DNA of 64,000 nucleotides from Kosakonia sacchari (GCA_900109485.1 FOAY01000007.1:82550-146549), one strand, 5' to 3'. Positions 51,785 to 61,992 are shown, numbered from the stretch's first letter. Numbers and translations: made by a program. The notes: a model not told the origin generated them from the sequence alone.

Positions 51785-54157
51785 ATGTGTAAATCGCAAC
51801 TTTCTCCGCGTCGCTTCAGGAAGCGCGTGTTGGTGACTTCATTACTCGCAGCCCTGTATCAGAACACCGCGCTGGCAGCGGATACCGATACCTCGACGAC
51901 TACCGCAACGAATGCAAAACAGGATACGGCCGAACAGATGGTCGTTACGGCACCCGCGCCGGTGCTGAAAGCAGGAAGTAGCCATTCCGTTAGCGCCCAG
52001 GATTTACAAAACAAAGGCGCGAACGATTTCGGCTCAATCATGCGTTACGAACCGCTGATCAGCGCAACCGGCGTAAGCGGCGGTTCCGGTAACGGCAAAA
52101 GCGGTTTTGACCGCGGCGGTTACACCGGTTACAACATTCGCGGCCTGGAAAGTAACCGCGTGGGAATCGATGTTGATGGCATTCCGCAGCCGGATGCAAC
52201 CGGCCGTAGCTACGTCAGCCGTGCGGGCCTGAACACCTTCGGCATTGGCCGTGACTATATCGATCCGTACATGTACGGCAATGTGGATATTCAGTCCGGC
52301 GCGACGCCCACCGATCAAGCGAACACCTCAATTGGCGGCAACGTCTCCTTCCGCCCGAAATCACCGGACGACTATCTGCGCCCGGGCAAAAACAGCTACT
52401 TTGGCTACCAGAGCGATTATGACTCCGCCGACCGCAGTTGGCACAACGGCGTGACCGGCGCAGCAGGGGATGAAACCCTGCGCGGCATCTTTGTTTATAG
52501 CCGCCGCGATGGTCAGCAAACCCGCAACAACAGCGGCTCCATCGATGCGTACCCGGCGAACTGGCACTCCGATGCGATGATGGCCTCCGGTATCTGGCAG
52601 CCAAACGATGAACATAAACTGACCGGCACGCTGGATTACTACCACAAAACCAATCACACCCATTACGACTCGTGGGACAACAGCGGCAGCACCATCCTTG
52701 GCGACGCGCAGCAAACCAGCCAGACTCGCCGCTGGGGCGTCAGCCTGAAAGATGACTGGACGCCAATGAACGACTGGCTGGACAGCATGTCCAGCAAAGT
52801 CTATTACCAGCACACCGAAGCGCATGACCGCACTTACATGCCGGACAGCACCACCGCCACCATGGAAACGGTCTACTCCAATTACGATACCGATACCTGG
52901 GGCATACAGAATGCGCTGGCGAAAACCCTTGGCCGCCACGATCTGAGCGCCGGTTTCAACGCCAGCACCACCAAAACCAAGCGTCCGTTTAACCAGTCGC
53001 CGGTGCCAAGTCTTTTCAGCGAAATCATGCAGCCGGAAGCGGACAGCAGCAGCTACACGCTGGGCGCATTCGTGCAGGATCAAATTAACTTCGATGCAGA
53101 TGGCCACCATTTCGCCATCATTCCTGGCGCGCGTGTCGTTCATCAATCCATGAAGCCGGATAACCTCTCCAGCCTGACCACTAACAGCACCGCGCTGGAT
53201 GAATCGGAGGTCTCCACCCTGTACGGGAAAAATTCCGACACCCAACTGTTGCCGTCGTTAACCTTCCAGTACGACATCACGCCGCGCCTGATGACCTACC
53301 TGCAATACAAGCGCGGTGCCGAGTTCCCGAACGCCAGCCAGCTTTATGGCTCCTGGAACCTGGGTTCCAGCTATGCCGGTAGCCAGCAATATGCGCTGAT
53401 CGGCAACACCGATCTGAAAACCGAAACCAGTAATAACCTCGAATGGGGCATGAAAGGGGAGGTCACCGAAGGCGTTACGCTGCATACCGCGCTGTTCTAC
53501 AACAGCTACAAAAACTTTATCGCTTATACCCGTTATACGCGTGCCAAAAACCCGGATAAATTCACCAACGTTCCGTCGAATATCTACACCACTTATCAGG
53601 CGGAAAACCGTGATAAAGCCTTTATCTACGGCGGCGAAATCAGCGCGAAATTTAACTTCGGCACCTGGTTTGAACAGGTCAATGGCCTGAGCGCCACGCT
53701 GGCTTACGGCTACACCGAAGGGAAAGCGAAATCCAGCTATATGGGCGACAAATACATCGATCTCGACAGCGTCGCACCGATGAAAGCGATCGCGGGCGTT
53801 GCCTGGGACGATCCGGCGAAACGCTACGGTACCGCGCTGACCGCCACCTTCGTGAAGGGGAAACGCGCCACCGCCACCAGCCGCGAGTCTTACACCAATA
53901 CTGGCTCCGCAATTAACGACGCCAGCACCGAGTATATGCGCGTGCCGGGTTACGGCCTGCTGGACTGGACGGCTTACTGGCAAGTGGCGAAACACGTGAA
54001 AATCAACGGCGGCGTTTACAACATCACCGACCGTAAATACTGGGATTACCTGAGCAGTCGCACGCTTGAGGAATCCACCAATCAGGATGCCTACGACAAA
54101 GCGCTGGCCGTCATGCCGGGCCGAACCTGGCAACTGGGCGTCAACGTCGATTTCTGA
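51785..54157 (+). CDS. hmuR: TonB-dependent haemin/haemoprotein receptor
   Basis: A 790-residue outer-membrane receptor: signal peptide (RVLVTSLLAALYQNTALA), TonB-box-like and plug region (EQMVVTAPAP; YNIRGLESNRVGIDVDGIP) and a 22-strand barrel ending QLGVNVDF with terminal Phe. It belongs to the haemoglobin/transferrin/lactoferrin receptor family. The NPDL-like motif reads GNTDLKTETSNN. It brings haem into the periplasm using TonB energy. Followed by hmuSTUV in one transcript and preceded by a Fur box, so induced by iron starvation. Gene name by context. Confidence 0.85.
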   Translation: MCKSQLSPRRFRKRVLVTSLLAALYQNTALAADTDTSTTTATNAKQDTAEQMVVTAPAPVLKAGSSHSVSAQDLQNKGANDFGSIMRYEPLISATGVSGGSGNGKSGFDRGGYTGYNIRGLESNRVGIDVDGIPQPDATGRSYVSRAGLNTFGIGRDYIDPYMYGNVDIQSGATPTDQANTSIGGNVSFRPKSPDDYLRPGKNSYFGYQSDYDSADRSWHNGVTGAAGDETLRGIFVYSRRDGQQTRNNSGSIDAYPANWHSDAMMASGIWQPNDEHKLTGTLDYYHKTNHTHYDSWDNSGSTILGDAQQTSQTRRWGVSLKDDWTPMNDWLDSMSSKVYYQHTEAHDRTYMPDSTTATMETVYSNYDTDTWGIQNALAKTLGRHDLSAGFNASTTKTKRPFNQSPVPSLFSEIMQPEADSSSYTLGAFVQDQINFDADGHHFAIIPGARVVHQSMKPDNLSSLTTNSTALDESEVSTLYGKNSDTQLLPSLTFQYDITPRLMTYLQYKRGAEFPNASQLYGSWNLGSSYAGSQQYALIGNTDLKTETSNNLEWGMKGEVTEGVTLHTALFYNSYKNFIAYTRYTRAKNPDKFTNVPSNIYTTYQAENRDKAFIYGGEISAKFNFGTWFEQVNGLSATLAYGYTEGKAKSSYMGDKYIDLDSVAPMKAIAGVAWDDPAKRYGTALTATFVKGKRATATSRESYTNTGSAINDASTEYMRVPGYGLLDWTAYWQVAKHVKINGGVYNITDRKYWDYLSSRTLEESTNQDAYDKALAVMPGRTWQLGVNVDF

Positions 54158-54232
54158 TCGCGCACATGTTCTGGGTCTTCATCCCCCGGTATCGCTGCCG
54201 GGGGTTTTAACCTTATAAAGGAAGCGAATGCT

Positions 54233-55285
54233 ATGCCTGTTTCGTCAAACGATTTTTCCGCAATTTGGCAGCAATATCAGACAATTAAAGCGCAGGAACC
54301 AGCTAAGTATGCCCGCGATATCGCCACCGGGATGGCGATCAGCGAAGCCGAATTAACCCGCTCACGCGTCGGGCATGATGCCGTGCGCCTGAGCGGCGAT
54401 ATGCGCGGGCTTCTCGCCGCGCTGGAACTCGTCGGCGACACCAAATGCATCTGCCGCAATGAGTATGCGGTGCATGAACAGATTGGCCGTTTCACCAACC
54501 TGCATATCGGCGAACGCGCCGGGCTGGTGCTCAACCCGCGCGCGCTCGATCTGCGCCTGTTCGTTAATCAGTGGGCCAGCGCCTTTAGCCTGCGTGAGCA
54601 AAGCCCGCGCGGCGAGCGTCACAGCATTCAGTTCTTCGACCAGCAGGGCGATGCGGTGCTGAAAGTCTACGTTACCGAACAGACTGATATGGCGGCGTGG
54701 AGCGAAGTGATTGCGCGTTTCGCGGCGCAGGCCGATCTGCCGTTAGAAATCAGCAAAGCGGTTGCCGAACCGCACGCTGAAAGCGCCGATGGCGTCGCGC
54801 TGGATCAGGCATGGCGGGCGATGACCGATGTGCATCAGTTCTTCGGCCTGCTGAAAAAACATCACCTCTCGCGCCAGCAGGCGTTTCGCCTGGTGGGCGA
54901 CGATCTGGCCTGCCAGGTCAGCAACGACGCTCTGCCTCGCCTGCTGGAGACAGTGTTACAGCAGGGCAATGAAATCATGATCTTCGTCGGCAACCGTGGC
55001 TGTGTGCAGATCTTTACCGGTGCGCTGGAGACGCTGACGCCGATGAAAGGCTGGATCAACATCTTCAACGAACACTTCACGCTGCACCTGCTTGAGAGCG
55101 GGATCGCCGAAAGCTGGGTCACCCGTAAACCGACAGCCGATGGGCATGTCACCAGCCTTGAACTGTTCGCCGCTGATGGTACGCAAATCGCGCAGCTTTA
55201 CGGCCAGCGCAGCGAAGGGCTGCCGGAACAGAGCCAGTGGCGCAGGCAAGTTGATGCGCTGTGTAACGAAGGACAAACCGCATGA
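54233..55285 (+). CDS. hmuS: HmuS haemin-degrading factor
   Basis: A 350-residue cytoplasmic protein made of two homologous halves (about 20-165 and 190-345), the HemS/HmuS/ChuS fold. GDTKCICRNEYAVHEQIGRF contains the conserved N-half region with the haem-proximal His area, and VGNRGCVQIFTG is its C-half match. It binds haem after import and releases or degrades it. The stop overlaps the hmuT start (ATGA). Confidence 0.93.
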   Translation: MPVSSNDFSAIWQQYQTIKAQEPAKYARDIATGMAISEAELTRSRVGHDAVRLSGDMRGLLAALELVGDTKCICRNEYAVHEQIGRFTNLHIGERAGLVLNPRALDLRLFVNQWASAFSLREQSPRGERHSIQFFDQQGDAVLKVYVTEQTDMAAWSEVIARFAAQADLPLEISKAVAEPHAESADGVALDQAWRAMTDVHQFFGLLKKHHLSRQQAFRLVGDDLACQVSNDALPRLLETVLQQGNEIMIFVGNRGCVQIFTGALETLTPMKGWINIFNEHFTLHLLESGIAESWVTRKPTADGHVTSLELFAADGTQIAQLYGQRSEGLPEQSQWRRQVDALCNEGQTA

Positions 55286-56100
55286 AAACGTTACTGATGC
55301 TGCTGGCGGCGCTGCCGCTGATGGCGAGCGCCGCTGCGGAAAAAGTGGTGACGCTCGGCGGTGATGTCACCGAAATCGTCTACGGGCTGGGTGCACAGTC
55401 GCAACTGGTGGGGCGTGACACCACCAGCAACTGGCCGCCAGAGGCGAGCAAACTGCCGGATGTCGGTTATGTCCGCCAGCTCAACGCCGAAGGCATTCTG
55501 TCGCTGCGCCCGACTATCGTGCTGGCCAGCGAACAGGCGCAGCCGTCAACGGTGTTGCAAACAGTCGCCGGGAACAACGTCAAGGTGATCCCGGTTCCGG
55601 GCGGGTACACGCCAGCAGCCATTGATAACAAAGTAGCGGTGATTGCCGCTGCGCTCGGTAAAACCGCCGAAGGCGAACAGTTGCGGCAAAAAGTGGCGGC
55701 GCAAATCGCCGCGCTGCCGAAAACGGCGCTCAATAAGCGGGTACTGTATCTGTTAAGCCACGGCGGGATAGGCACGATGGTGGCCGGGCAGGAGACGGCG
55801 GCAGACGGCGCGATCCGCGCGGCAGGTTTACAGAATGCGATGCAGGGCTTTGCCCATTATCGCGGCCTTTCGCAGGAAGGGGTGATGGCGAGTCAGCCGG
55901 ATCTGATTGTCATCTCCGCCGATGGCGTGAAAAGCATGGGCGGCGAAGCGAACCTGTGGAAACTGCCAGGCCTGGCGCAGACGCCCGCCGGGCGGCATAA
56001 GCAGTTGCTGATTGTCGATGATATGGCGCTGATCGGCTTTGGTCTGCGCACGCCGCAGGCGTTGCTGGATCTGCGCAAAAAAGCGGAGCAGTTACCCTGA
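55282..56100 (+). CDS. hmuT: HmuT periplasmic haemin-binding protein
   Basis: A 272-residue class III binding protein with signal peptide MKTLLMLLAALPLMASAAA, then KVVTLGGDVTEIVYGLGAQS and DTTSNWPPEASKLPDVGYVR, the haem-binding side of HmuT/PhuT/ShuT. It carries haem to HmuUV. It overlaps hmuS by 4 bp and hmuU by one base. Confidence 0.93.
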   Translation: MKTLLMLLAALPLMASAAAEKVVTLGGDVTEIVYGLGAQSQLVGRDTTSNWPPEASKLPDVGYVRQLNAEGILSLRPTIVLASEQAQPSTVLQTVAGNNVKVIPVPGGYTPAAIDNKVAVIAAALGKTAEGEQLRQKVAAQIAALPKTALNKRVLYLLSHGGIGTMVAGQETAADGAIRAAGLQNAMQGFAHYRGLSQEGVMASQPDLIVISADGVKSMGGEANLWKLPGLAQTPAGRHKQLLIVDDMALIGFGLRTPQALLDLRKKAEQLP

Positions 56101-57095
56101 TGAGCCGCGCCGTTGTTCGCGCGCTGTGGGGAATGCTGTTGCTGCTGCTCGGGCTGACGTTTCTGGCGAGCACGCAGGGTGCTATGCATCTGCCGCTCAC
56201 CAGCCTGTGGCAGGCGGGCGACGACGCGCTGCGTCAAATCTGGCTGACCATTCGCCTGCCGCGCGTGCTGCTGGCGCTGGTGGTCGGCGCGGCGCTGGCG
56301 CTCTCCGGCTGCGTGATGCAGGGGCTGTTTCGCAACCCGCTCGCCGACCCTGGTTTGTTGGGGATCAGTAGCGGCAGCGCGCTGGCGGTGGCCTGCTGGC
56401 TGGTGTTGCCGCTGCCGGTGCCCGCGCTGGTGGCGCTCTACGCACCGATGGCGGCGGCCTTTATTGGTAGCCTGGCGGTGATGGTGGTGATCTTCCTGCT
56501 CAGCAAAGCCCGCGATAACACGCTGTCGCGCTTGCTGCTGGTCGGTATCGCCATTAACGCCCTGTGCGGCGCGGCTGTCGGGGTGCTCTCCTGGCTGAGT
56601 AATGATGCCCAGCTTCGCCAGCTTTCGCAGTGGGGAATGGGCAGTCTCGGCCAGGCACAGTGGTCTACGCTTGCGATCGCCGCCACGCTGATTGTGCCGT
56701 CATCGCTGGTGGTGTGGCGCGTTGCCCGTCAGTTCAATCTGCTGCAACTGGGCGACGAAGAGGCGCACTATCTCGGCGTCAACGTTCCGGCGCTGCAACG
56801 GGTGATGCTACTGTGCAGCGCGCTGCTGGTGGCCGCGTCGGTCGCCATCAGCGGGATCATCGGTTTTATCGGCCTGGTGGTGCCGCACCTGATGCGCATG
56901 TGGCTGGGGCCGGATCATCGCGCGCTGGTGCCCGGTTCGCTGCTGGCCGGGGCGATACTGCTGCTGATTGCCGATACCGCCGCCCGCACGCTGGTGGCTC
57001 CGGCAGAGATGCCGGTTGGGCTTATCACCAGCCTGCTCGGCGCGCCGTGGTTTTTATGGCTGATTTTTCGACAACGAGGAGCCACGCATGGATAA
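56100..57095 (+). CDS. hmuU: HmuU haemin ABC permease
   Basis: A 331-residue FecCD/BtuC-type permease with about ten helices: RLPRVLLALVVGAALALSGC, NPLADPGLLGISSGSALAVA and the cytoplasmic ATPase-contact loop with GFIGLVVPHLMRMWLGPDHR. It forms the inner-membrane channel as a homodimer. Overlaps hmuT by one base and hmuV by 8 bp. Confidence 0.95.
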   Translation: MSRAVVRALWGMLLLLLGLTFLASTQGAMHLPLTSLWQAGDDALRQIWLTIRLPRVLLALVVGAALALSGCVMQGLFRNPLADPGLLGISSGSALAVACWLVLPLPVPALVALYAPMAAAFIGSLAVMVVIFLLSKARDNTLSRLLLVGIAINALCGAAVGVLSWLSNDAQLRQLSQWGMGSLGQAQWSTLAIAATLIVPSSLVVWRVARQFNLLQLGDEEAHYLGVNVPALQRVMLLCSALLVAASVAISGIIGFIGLVVPHLMRMWLGPDHRALVPGSLLAGAILLLIADTAARTLVAPAEMPVGLITSLLGAPWFLWLIFRQRGATHG

Positions 57096-57867
57096 CACCT
57101 TAACCGCCGCGCATTTGCGCCTGCAACGCGGGCAGCGCTGGGTGATTGATGATGTGTCGTTAACGCTGAGCGGTGGCGAACTGGTGGCGCTGATTGGCCC
57201 GAACGGCGCGGGAAAATCAACGCTGCTGCGGCTGCTGACCGGTTATCTCCCCGCCGATGCGGGAGCGTGCCAACTGGCGGGGCGCGCACTGGAACAGTGG
57301 CCGGCAGAGACGCTCTCCCGCCGTCGGGCGGTGATGCTGCAACAAACGCAGTTGCGGTTTGACTGGCCGGTGGCGGCGATTGTCGCGATGGGGCGCGCAC
57401 CGTGGGGAGCGCAGCGCGAAGTCGACATTGTACGTGAGGTGTTGACGCTGACCGGCTGCGATGAGCTTGCGCATCGGCGCTATGTCACGCTCTCCGGCGG
57501 CGAGCAGCAGCGCGTACAACTGGCGCGCTGCCTGGCGCAACTGTGGCGCGACAGCGCGCCGGAAGGCTGGCTGTTTCTCGACGAACCCACATCGGCGCTG
57601 GATCTTTACCATCAGCAACAGTTGCTGCGGCTGCTGAAAAAGCTCACCGCCAGCGGCAAGTTGCACGTCTGTGTGGTGCTGCACGATCTGAATCTGGCAG
57701 CGCTGTGGGCCGATCGTATTCTGCTGTTGCATAAGGGAAGGCTGGTGGCGCAGGGTTCGCCGCAGCAGGTGATCCAGACGCCGGTGATTGCGCAGTGGTA
57801 CGGTGCCGACGTGCAGGTGAGTGCGCATCCAGGCGGCGATGCGCCGCACGTTTTCCTCTGCGCATAA
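57088..57867 (+). CDS. hmuV: HmuV haemin ABC ATPase
   Basis: A 259-residue ATPase: Walker A GPNGAGKST (about 37-45), signature LSGGEQQRVQLARCLAQLW, Walker B WLFLDEPTSALD and H-loop VLHDLNLA. It energises haem import through HmuU. Last gene of the operon; the Anbu operon converges from the other side after 10 bp. Confidence 0.95.
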   Translation: MDNTLTAAHLRLQRGQRWVIDDVSLTLSGGELVALIGPNGAGKSTLLRLLTGYLPADAGACQLAGRALEQWPAETLSRRRAVMLQQTQLRFDWPVAAIVAMGRAPWGAQREVDIVREVLTLTGCDELAHRRYVTLSGGEQQRVQLARCLAQLWRDSAPEGWLFLDEPTSALDLYHQQQLLRLLKKLTASGKLHVCVVLHDLNLAALWADRILLLHKGRLVAQGSPQQVIQTPVIAQWYGADVQVSAHPGGDAPHVFLCA

Positions 57868-57877
57868 ACCGCCGGGC

Positions 57878-58612
57878 TTAGGGTTTAGTGGGGAACGGCG
57901 TTAACTGGCGGAAGGTGTTGAGCAGCCCTTCAGACCAGGCTTTGCGGATGGCAATAAAATAGGGATCGCTTTCAATAATGCGTTGCTGCTCGCGGGCGTG
58001 GAAACTTTCGCGGCGATAGATCATCACATCCAGCGGCATGCCAACGGAGAGATTGCTGCGCAGCGTGGAGTCGATCGAGATCAGCGCGCAGCACATCGCC
58101 TGCTCCAGCGGCGTATCCGGCGTTAACACCCGATCGATAATCGGTTTACCGTACTTGCTTTCGCCAATCTGGAAGTAGGGCGTGTCGTTGGTCGACTCGA
58201 TAAAATTCCCTTCCTGATAGATATGAAACAGCCGGTGCTCTTCGTTGCCAATCTGCCCGCCCAGCAGCATGTTGCAGCCAAAGTTGGTGTTGCTGCCGTT
58301 TTGCTGCGCCTTGCTGTCGCGATGGATAACTTCCCGCACCGTTTCGCCGATCAGCGTTGCGGCGTCGTACATGGTTTCGGCCTGCATCAGGTTGGGCGTC
58401 TGCTGGCTCTCAATGCGCGAGGTCAGCAGACTGATAATGCTCTGCGTGGTTGCCAGATTACCGGCGGACTGGATCACCAGCACCCGTTCGCCTTCACGCT
58501 GAAAAACGTGAAGTTTTTTGAACGTCGCAATGTGATCGACGCCCGCATTGGTCCGGGAGTCGGAAGCGAAGACCAGCCCGTCGCACAGACGCATGGCCAC
58601 ACAGTAGGTCAT
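57878..58612 (-). CDS. Anbu proteasome-like peptidase
   Basis: A 244-residue member of the Ntn-hydrolase proteasome family. ATG 58612 gives MTYCVAMRLCDGLVFASDSR, in which removal of Met exposes the N-terminal Thr nucleophile; the in-frame GTG two codons upstream would block this. FKKLHVF supplies the conserved Lys region. Anbu assembles into helical or ring structures and always occurs with a transglutaminase-like, an alpha-E and an ATP-grasp protein, present here in the expected order. The substrate is unknown; the set may form and process a peptide. Confidence 0.92.
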   Translation of the reverse strand: MTYCVAMRLCDGLVFASDSRTNAGVDHIATFKKLHVFQREGERVLVIQSAGNLATTQSIISLLTSRIESQQTPNLMQAETMYDAATLIGETVREVIHRDSKAQQNGSNTNFGCNMLLGGQIGNEEHRLFHIYQEGNFIESTNDTPYFQIGESKYGKPIIDRVLTPDTPLEQAMCCALISIDSTLRSNLSVGMPLDVMIYRRESFHAREQQRIIESDPYFIAIRKAWSEGLLNTFRQLTPFPTKP

Positions 58613-58641
58613 TACCACACCTTTCTACATAACAGTTGACG

Positions 58642-59463
58642 CTATTGCTGCTGAACCTGTTGCTGCTGTTGCGTCAACAGATTCACTTCAGCGGTGGAAA
58701 ACAGCTCTTCGCAGCCGCCGCCCAAACGGCTGCCGCGCACCGGGCAGGCATCCAGATAATCCATCCCCACCGCCAGCCGCAAATGCTGGTTGAGCAGGCG
58801 GGTATTGTTGGTGATATCAAAACTGTGCCAGCGGTCGTTGATCCAGGCTTCCGCCCAGGCATGCATCGCCACGTGCTCGGTATCCCGGCTATAGACATAA
58901 CCGCTGACATAGCGCGCCGGGATCTTCAGGCTACGGCAGCAGGCCAGAAACACATGGGTATGATCCTGGCAGACGCCTTTCCCTTTGGCGAATGCGTCCG
59001 CTGCGCTGTCCTGCACATGCGTCGCGCCGGGAGTATACGGCATTTTTAGCTGTAATTCCGCCATCAGCGATGTGAGGCTCTCTTCGGGCGCCGCTTCCTG
59101 GTAATAGCGGCTGGCGAAACCGCGGATCAGATCGTCTGCTTCCGTCAGCGGTGTGACGCGTAAAAAGACCAGCGGCGACAACGTTTCATCGCTGTTATCG
59201 TGGCTCTCTTCCACAGTATCGGCGATTTCCACCACCCCTTGAGCGTGGATAAAAATCTCCTGGTGCGGGCTATCCAGCGTCAGCACATGCATCAGGTTGC
59301 CATAAGCATCAAGGGTGGCGACGGCCGAGGCGGGCAGCGTCAGTTTCCACTCGCGAATCTGCTGGCGCGCGGAGTTTTGCGGCGTCAGCCGCAAATACTG
59401 GGTGCTGAATTTCACCTCTTCATCGTACTGATAATGCGTTAAATGGTTGATGGTGAGTTTCAT
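58642..59463 (-). CDS. Transglutaminase-like protein of Anbu operon
   Basis: A 273-residue protein starting at ATG 59463 (MKLTINHLTHYQYDEEVKFS), the usual N-terminal domain, followed by a transglutaminase-like core with GKGVCQDHTHVFLACCRSL (Cys), MHAWAEAWIN (His) and FDITNN (Asp). The papain-like triad is complete. It may form or cut amide bonds. It overlaps the alpha-E gene (ATGA) and lies 30 bp before the Anbu gene. Confidence 0.9.
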   Translation of the reverse strand: MKLTINHLTHYQYDEEVKFSTQYLRLTPQNSARQQIREWKLTLPASAVATLDAYGNLMHVLTLDSPHQEIFIHAQGVVEIADTVEESHDNSDETLSPLVFLRVTPLTEADDLIRGFASRYYQEAAPEESLTSLMAELQLKMPYTPGATHVQDSAADAFAKGKGVCQDHTHVFLACCRSLKIPARYVSGYVYSRDTEHVAMHAWAEAWINDRWHSFDITNNTRLLNQHLRLAVGMDYLDACPVRGSRLGGGCEELFSTAEVNLLTQQQQQVQQQ

Positions 59464-60392
59464 AGCGCCTCCAGATAAGTCTGGCGAATGCTGTCGGCCA
59501 GCTCGTTGATTTGGGTGAGGAAGTGATTCAGCCAACTTTGCAGCCCCTGCGCCAGCACATCGTCAAGAGAACCAAAGCGCAGTTCCACATGCAGCAGGTG
59601 CGCCTGGCGCAGCGGAACATGCGCCCGCGTGTTACCGATCATCTCCAGTTGCTGCACCAGATCCGCCACGCAGGCATGCAGCGAACGCGGCACATCATTA
59701 CGAAACACCAGCAGTTCGCTGACGGTTTCGCGGCTGATCGGCTGGCGGTAAATGCTGTGATAGGCCTCGCGGGCGCTCACCGCGCGCAGCAGGGTGTCGA
59801 GGCGATAATATTCACGTACCGGATCCGGATCGTTGTTCAGTTGCTGATCTTTAAGCGCCAGCAGTTGGGCGGTGGCGTAGGCGCGCTCAATCAGCGTACC
59901 GACACGAATAAAACACTGCGCATCGTTGCGCAGCAGCGTGCCGAACATCGCGCCGCGGAACAGGTGCGAGCGCTCTTTCACCCAGTCAAAAAAGGTATCA
60001 ATACCGATTTTATCCACCCCGGACTGACGCAGATTGCGGATGTCGATACGCGTGGTGTTGATGCACTCCCACACTTCTGACGACAGGCTGCCGCGTACCG
60101 CGTGGGCGTTATTCCACGCCATTTCAATACAGCTATAAATGCTGCTCGGGTTGTGGCCGTCGAGGGCGAAGAAGTTCAGCAGGTTGTTCATGGAAAAGCG
60201 GGCGTAACGCTGCTGAAACAGTTCATGGGAAAAGGTGAGATTGAGCGGCAGCGCCAGATCGTGTTGCTGCTGGCGGTGGCGCGGCATCATTGACAGCTTC
60301 CAGGTGACATCCAGCACCCTGGCAAAGCTCTCTGCCCGCTCCAGGTAGCGGGCCATCCAGTACAGTTCGCTGGCTGTGCGGCTTAGCATCAT
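59460..60392 (-). CDS. Alpha-E domain protein of Anbu operon
   Basis: A 310-residue, mainly helical protein: MLSRTASELYWMARYLERAE is the unmistakable alpha-E start, with further conserved DARNVRGS-like text as NNAHAVRGSLSSEVWECINT. Function unknown, but it occurs with ATP-grasp and transglutaminase-like proteins in putative peptide-making operons. It overlaps both neighbours by 4 bp. Confidence 0.92.
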   Translation of the reverse strand: MMLSRTASELYWMARYLERAESFARVLDVTWKLSMMPRHRQQQHDLALPLNLTFSHELFQQRYARFSMNNLLNFFALDGHNPSSIYSCIEMAWNNAHAVRGSLSSEVWECINTTRIDIRNLRQSGVDKIGIDTFFDWVKERSHLFRGAMFGTLLRNDAQCFIRVGTLIERAYATAQLLALKDQQLNNDPDPVREYYRLDTLLRAVSAREAYHSIYRQPISRETVSELLVFRNDVPRSLHACVADLVQQLEMIGNTRAHVPLRQAHLLHVELRFGSLDDVLAQGLQSWLNHFLTQINELADSIRQTYLEAL

Positions 60393-61822
60393 TCATCCTC
60401 CTCCATCACCCAGGTATCTTTGGTGCCGCCGCCCTGCGACGAGTTCACCACCAGCGAACCTTCGTTCAGCGCCACGCGCGTCAGGCCGCCCGGCACCAGG
60501 CGAACCTCTTCGCCGGAGAGCACAAACGGGCGCAGATCGATGTGGCGCGGCGCCAGTCCCTCTTCGACAAAGGTCGGGCAGGTGGAGAGCGCCAGCGTCT
60601 CCTGGCCAATATAGTTGCCGGGATTCGCCAGCAGCCGCTTGCGGAAATCCTCAATCTGCTGGCGGGTTGATTTTGGCCCGACCAGCATGCCGTATCCGCC
60701 CGCACCGTGAACCTCTTTCACCACCATGCTGTCGAGATGGGCCAGCACATAGTTAAGATCGTCGGGTTTGCGGCACTGCCAGGTGGCGATATTGCCGAGA
60801 ATCGGCTCCTCGCTGAGGTAGAAGCGGATCATCTCCGGCACATAGGGGTAAATGGATTTATCATCGGCAACGCCGGTGCCAATCGCGTTCGCCAGCACCA
60901 CGCCGCCCGCCCGGTAAACCGACAGCAGGCCCGGAACACCGAGCATCGAATCGGCGCGAAACGCCAGCGGATCGAGAAACGCGTCGTCAATGCGGCGGTA
61001 GATCACATCCACCCGGCACGGGCCTTCGGTGGTGCGCATATAGAGCGCGCCGCCTTTGACGAACAGGTCGGCGCTTTCTACCAGCTCAACGCCCATCTGC
61101 TGTGCCAGAAAACTGTGCTCGAAATAGGCGCTGTTAAAACGCCCAGGCGTCATCACCACCACCGTGGGATCGTCCACCGGGGTACTTTCACGCAGGGTTT
61201 GCAGCAGGTAGCCGGGATAGCGCTCCACCGGCGCAATATGCTGGCTGGCGAAGAGATCCGGGTAGAGGCGCATCATCATCTTGCGGTTCTCCAGCATATA
61301 GGAGACGCCGGACGGGGTGCGCAGGTTATCTTCCAGCACGTAATAGCGGCCATCGCTGTTACGTACCATGTCGATACCGGTGATGTGAGCATAAATATTG
61401 TTGTGCAGATCCACGCCCTGCATACAGGGCTGGTACTGCTCATTCGCCAGAACCTGTTCGCGCGGGACAATACCGGCGTTGAGGATATTTTGCTGATGGT
61501 AGATATCGTACAGGAAAGCGTTCAGCGCTTTGACGCGCTGGCGGATGCCCTGATCGAGGATGCGCCACTCATGGGCCGGAATAATTCGCGGTACGCTGTC
61601 AAAGGGGATCAGGCGTTCAGTGCCTCCCTCTTCACCATAAACGTTGAAGGTAATGCCCACCCGGTGAAATAACAGTTCTGCCTGTTCTTTCTTTTGATGG
61701 ATAGCGTGCTGGTCGGTCTGTTGAAGCCACTGCCACCAGGCATCGTAATGCTGGCGTTGACTGCCCTCTGCGCTGAGCATCTCATCGTAGTAAGGTGCTG
61801 TCGGAAGCGTTATTTTTATCAT
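60389..61822 (-). CDS. Circularly permuted ATP-grasp protein of Anbu operon
   Basis: A 477-residue CP-ATP-grasp protein; ATG 61822 lies 6 bp after AGGGG, while the frame is open much further upstream. It contains PFDSVPRIIPAHEWRILDQG, DGRYYVLEDNLRTPSGVSYM, VDVIYRRIDDAFLDPLAFR and VKEVHGAGGYGMLVGP, the motifs of this family. ATP-grasp enzymes make amide bonds from a carboxyl phosphate and an amine. First gene of the operon, probably producing the peptide or ligation handled by the downstream proteins. Confidence 0.92.
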   Translation of the reverse strand: MIKITLPTAPYYDEMLSAEGSQRQHYDAWWQWLQQTDQHAIHQKKEQAELLFHRVGITFNVYGEEGGTERLIPFDSVPRIIPAHEWRILDQGIRQRVKALNAFLYDIYHQQNILNAGIVPREQVLANEQYQPCMQGVDLHNNIYAHITGIDMVRNSDGRYYVLEDNLRTPSGVSYMLENRKMMMRLYPDLFASQHIAPVERYPGYLLQTLRESTPVDDPTVVVMTPGRFNSAYFEHSFLAQQMGVELVESADLFVKGGALYMRTTEGPCRVDVIYRRIDDAFLDPLAFRADSMLGVPGLLSVYRAGGVVLANAIGTGVADDKSIYPYVPEMIRFYLSEEPILGNIATWQCRKPDDLNYVLAHLDSMVVKEVHGAGGYGMLVGPKSTRQQIEDFRKRLLANPGNYIGQETLALSTCPTFVEEGLAPRHIDLRPFVLSGEEVRLVPGGLTRVALNEGSLVVNSSQGGGTKDTWVMEEDE

Positions 61823-61992
61823 TGTCATCCCCTGCATTGCGCGTGTGAAGATTCTGTAAAAATGCAGAAAGCATGCCAGCATGGCTGGCAATGCGTTTTC
61901 GTGGCGAGTACAGGCGCAAATGCACCATTTTGAGGCGAAGCGCAGCGGCAGCGCGCTAAAGTGGTGTGAAGGTAAGCGTAGCAGAACCTGTA

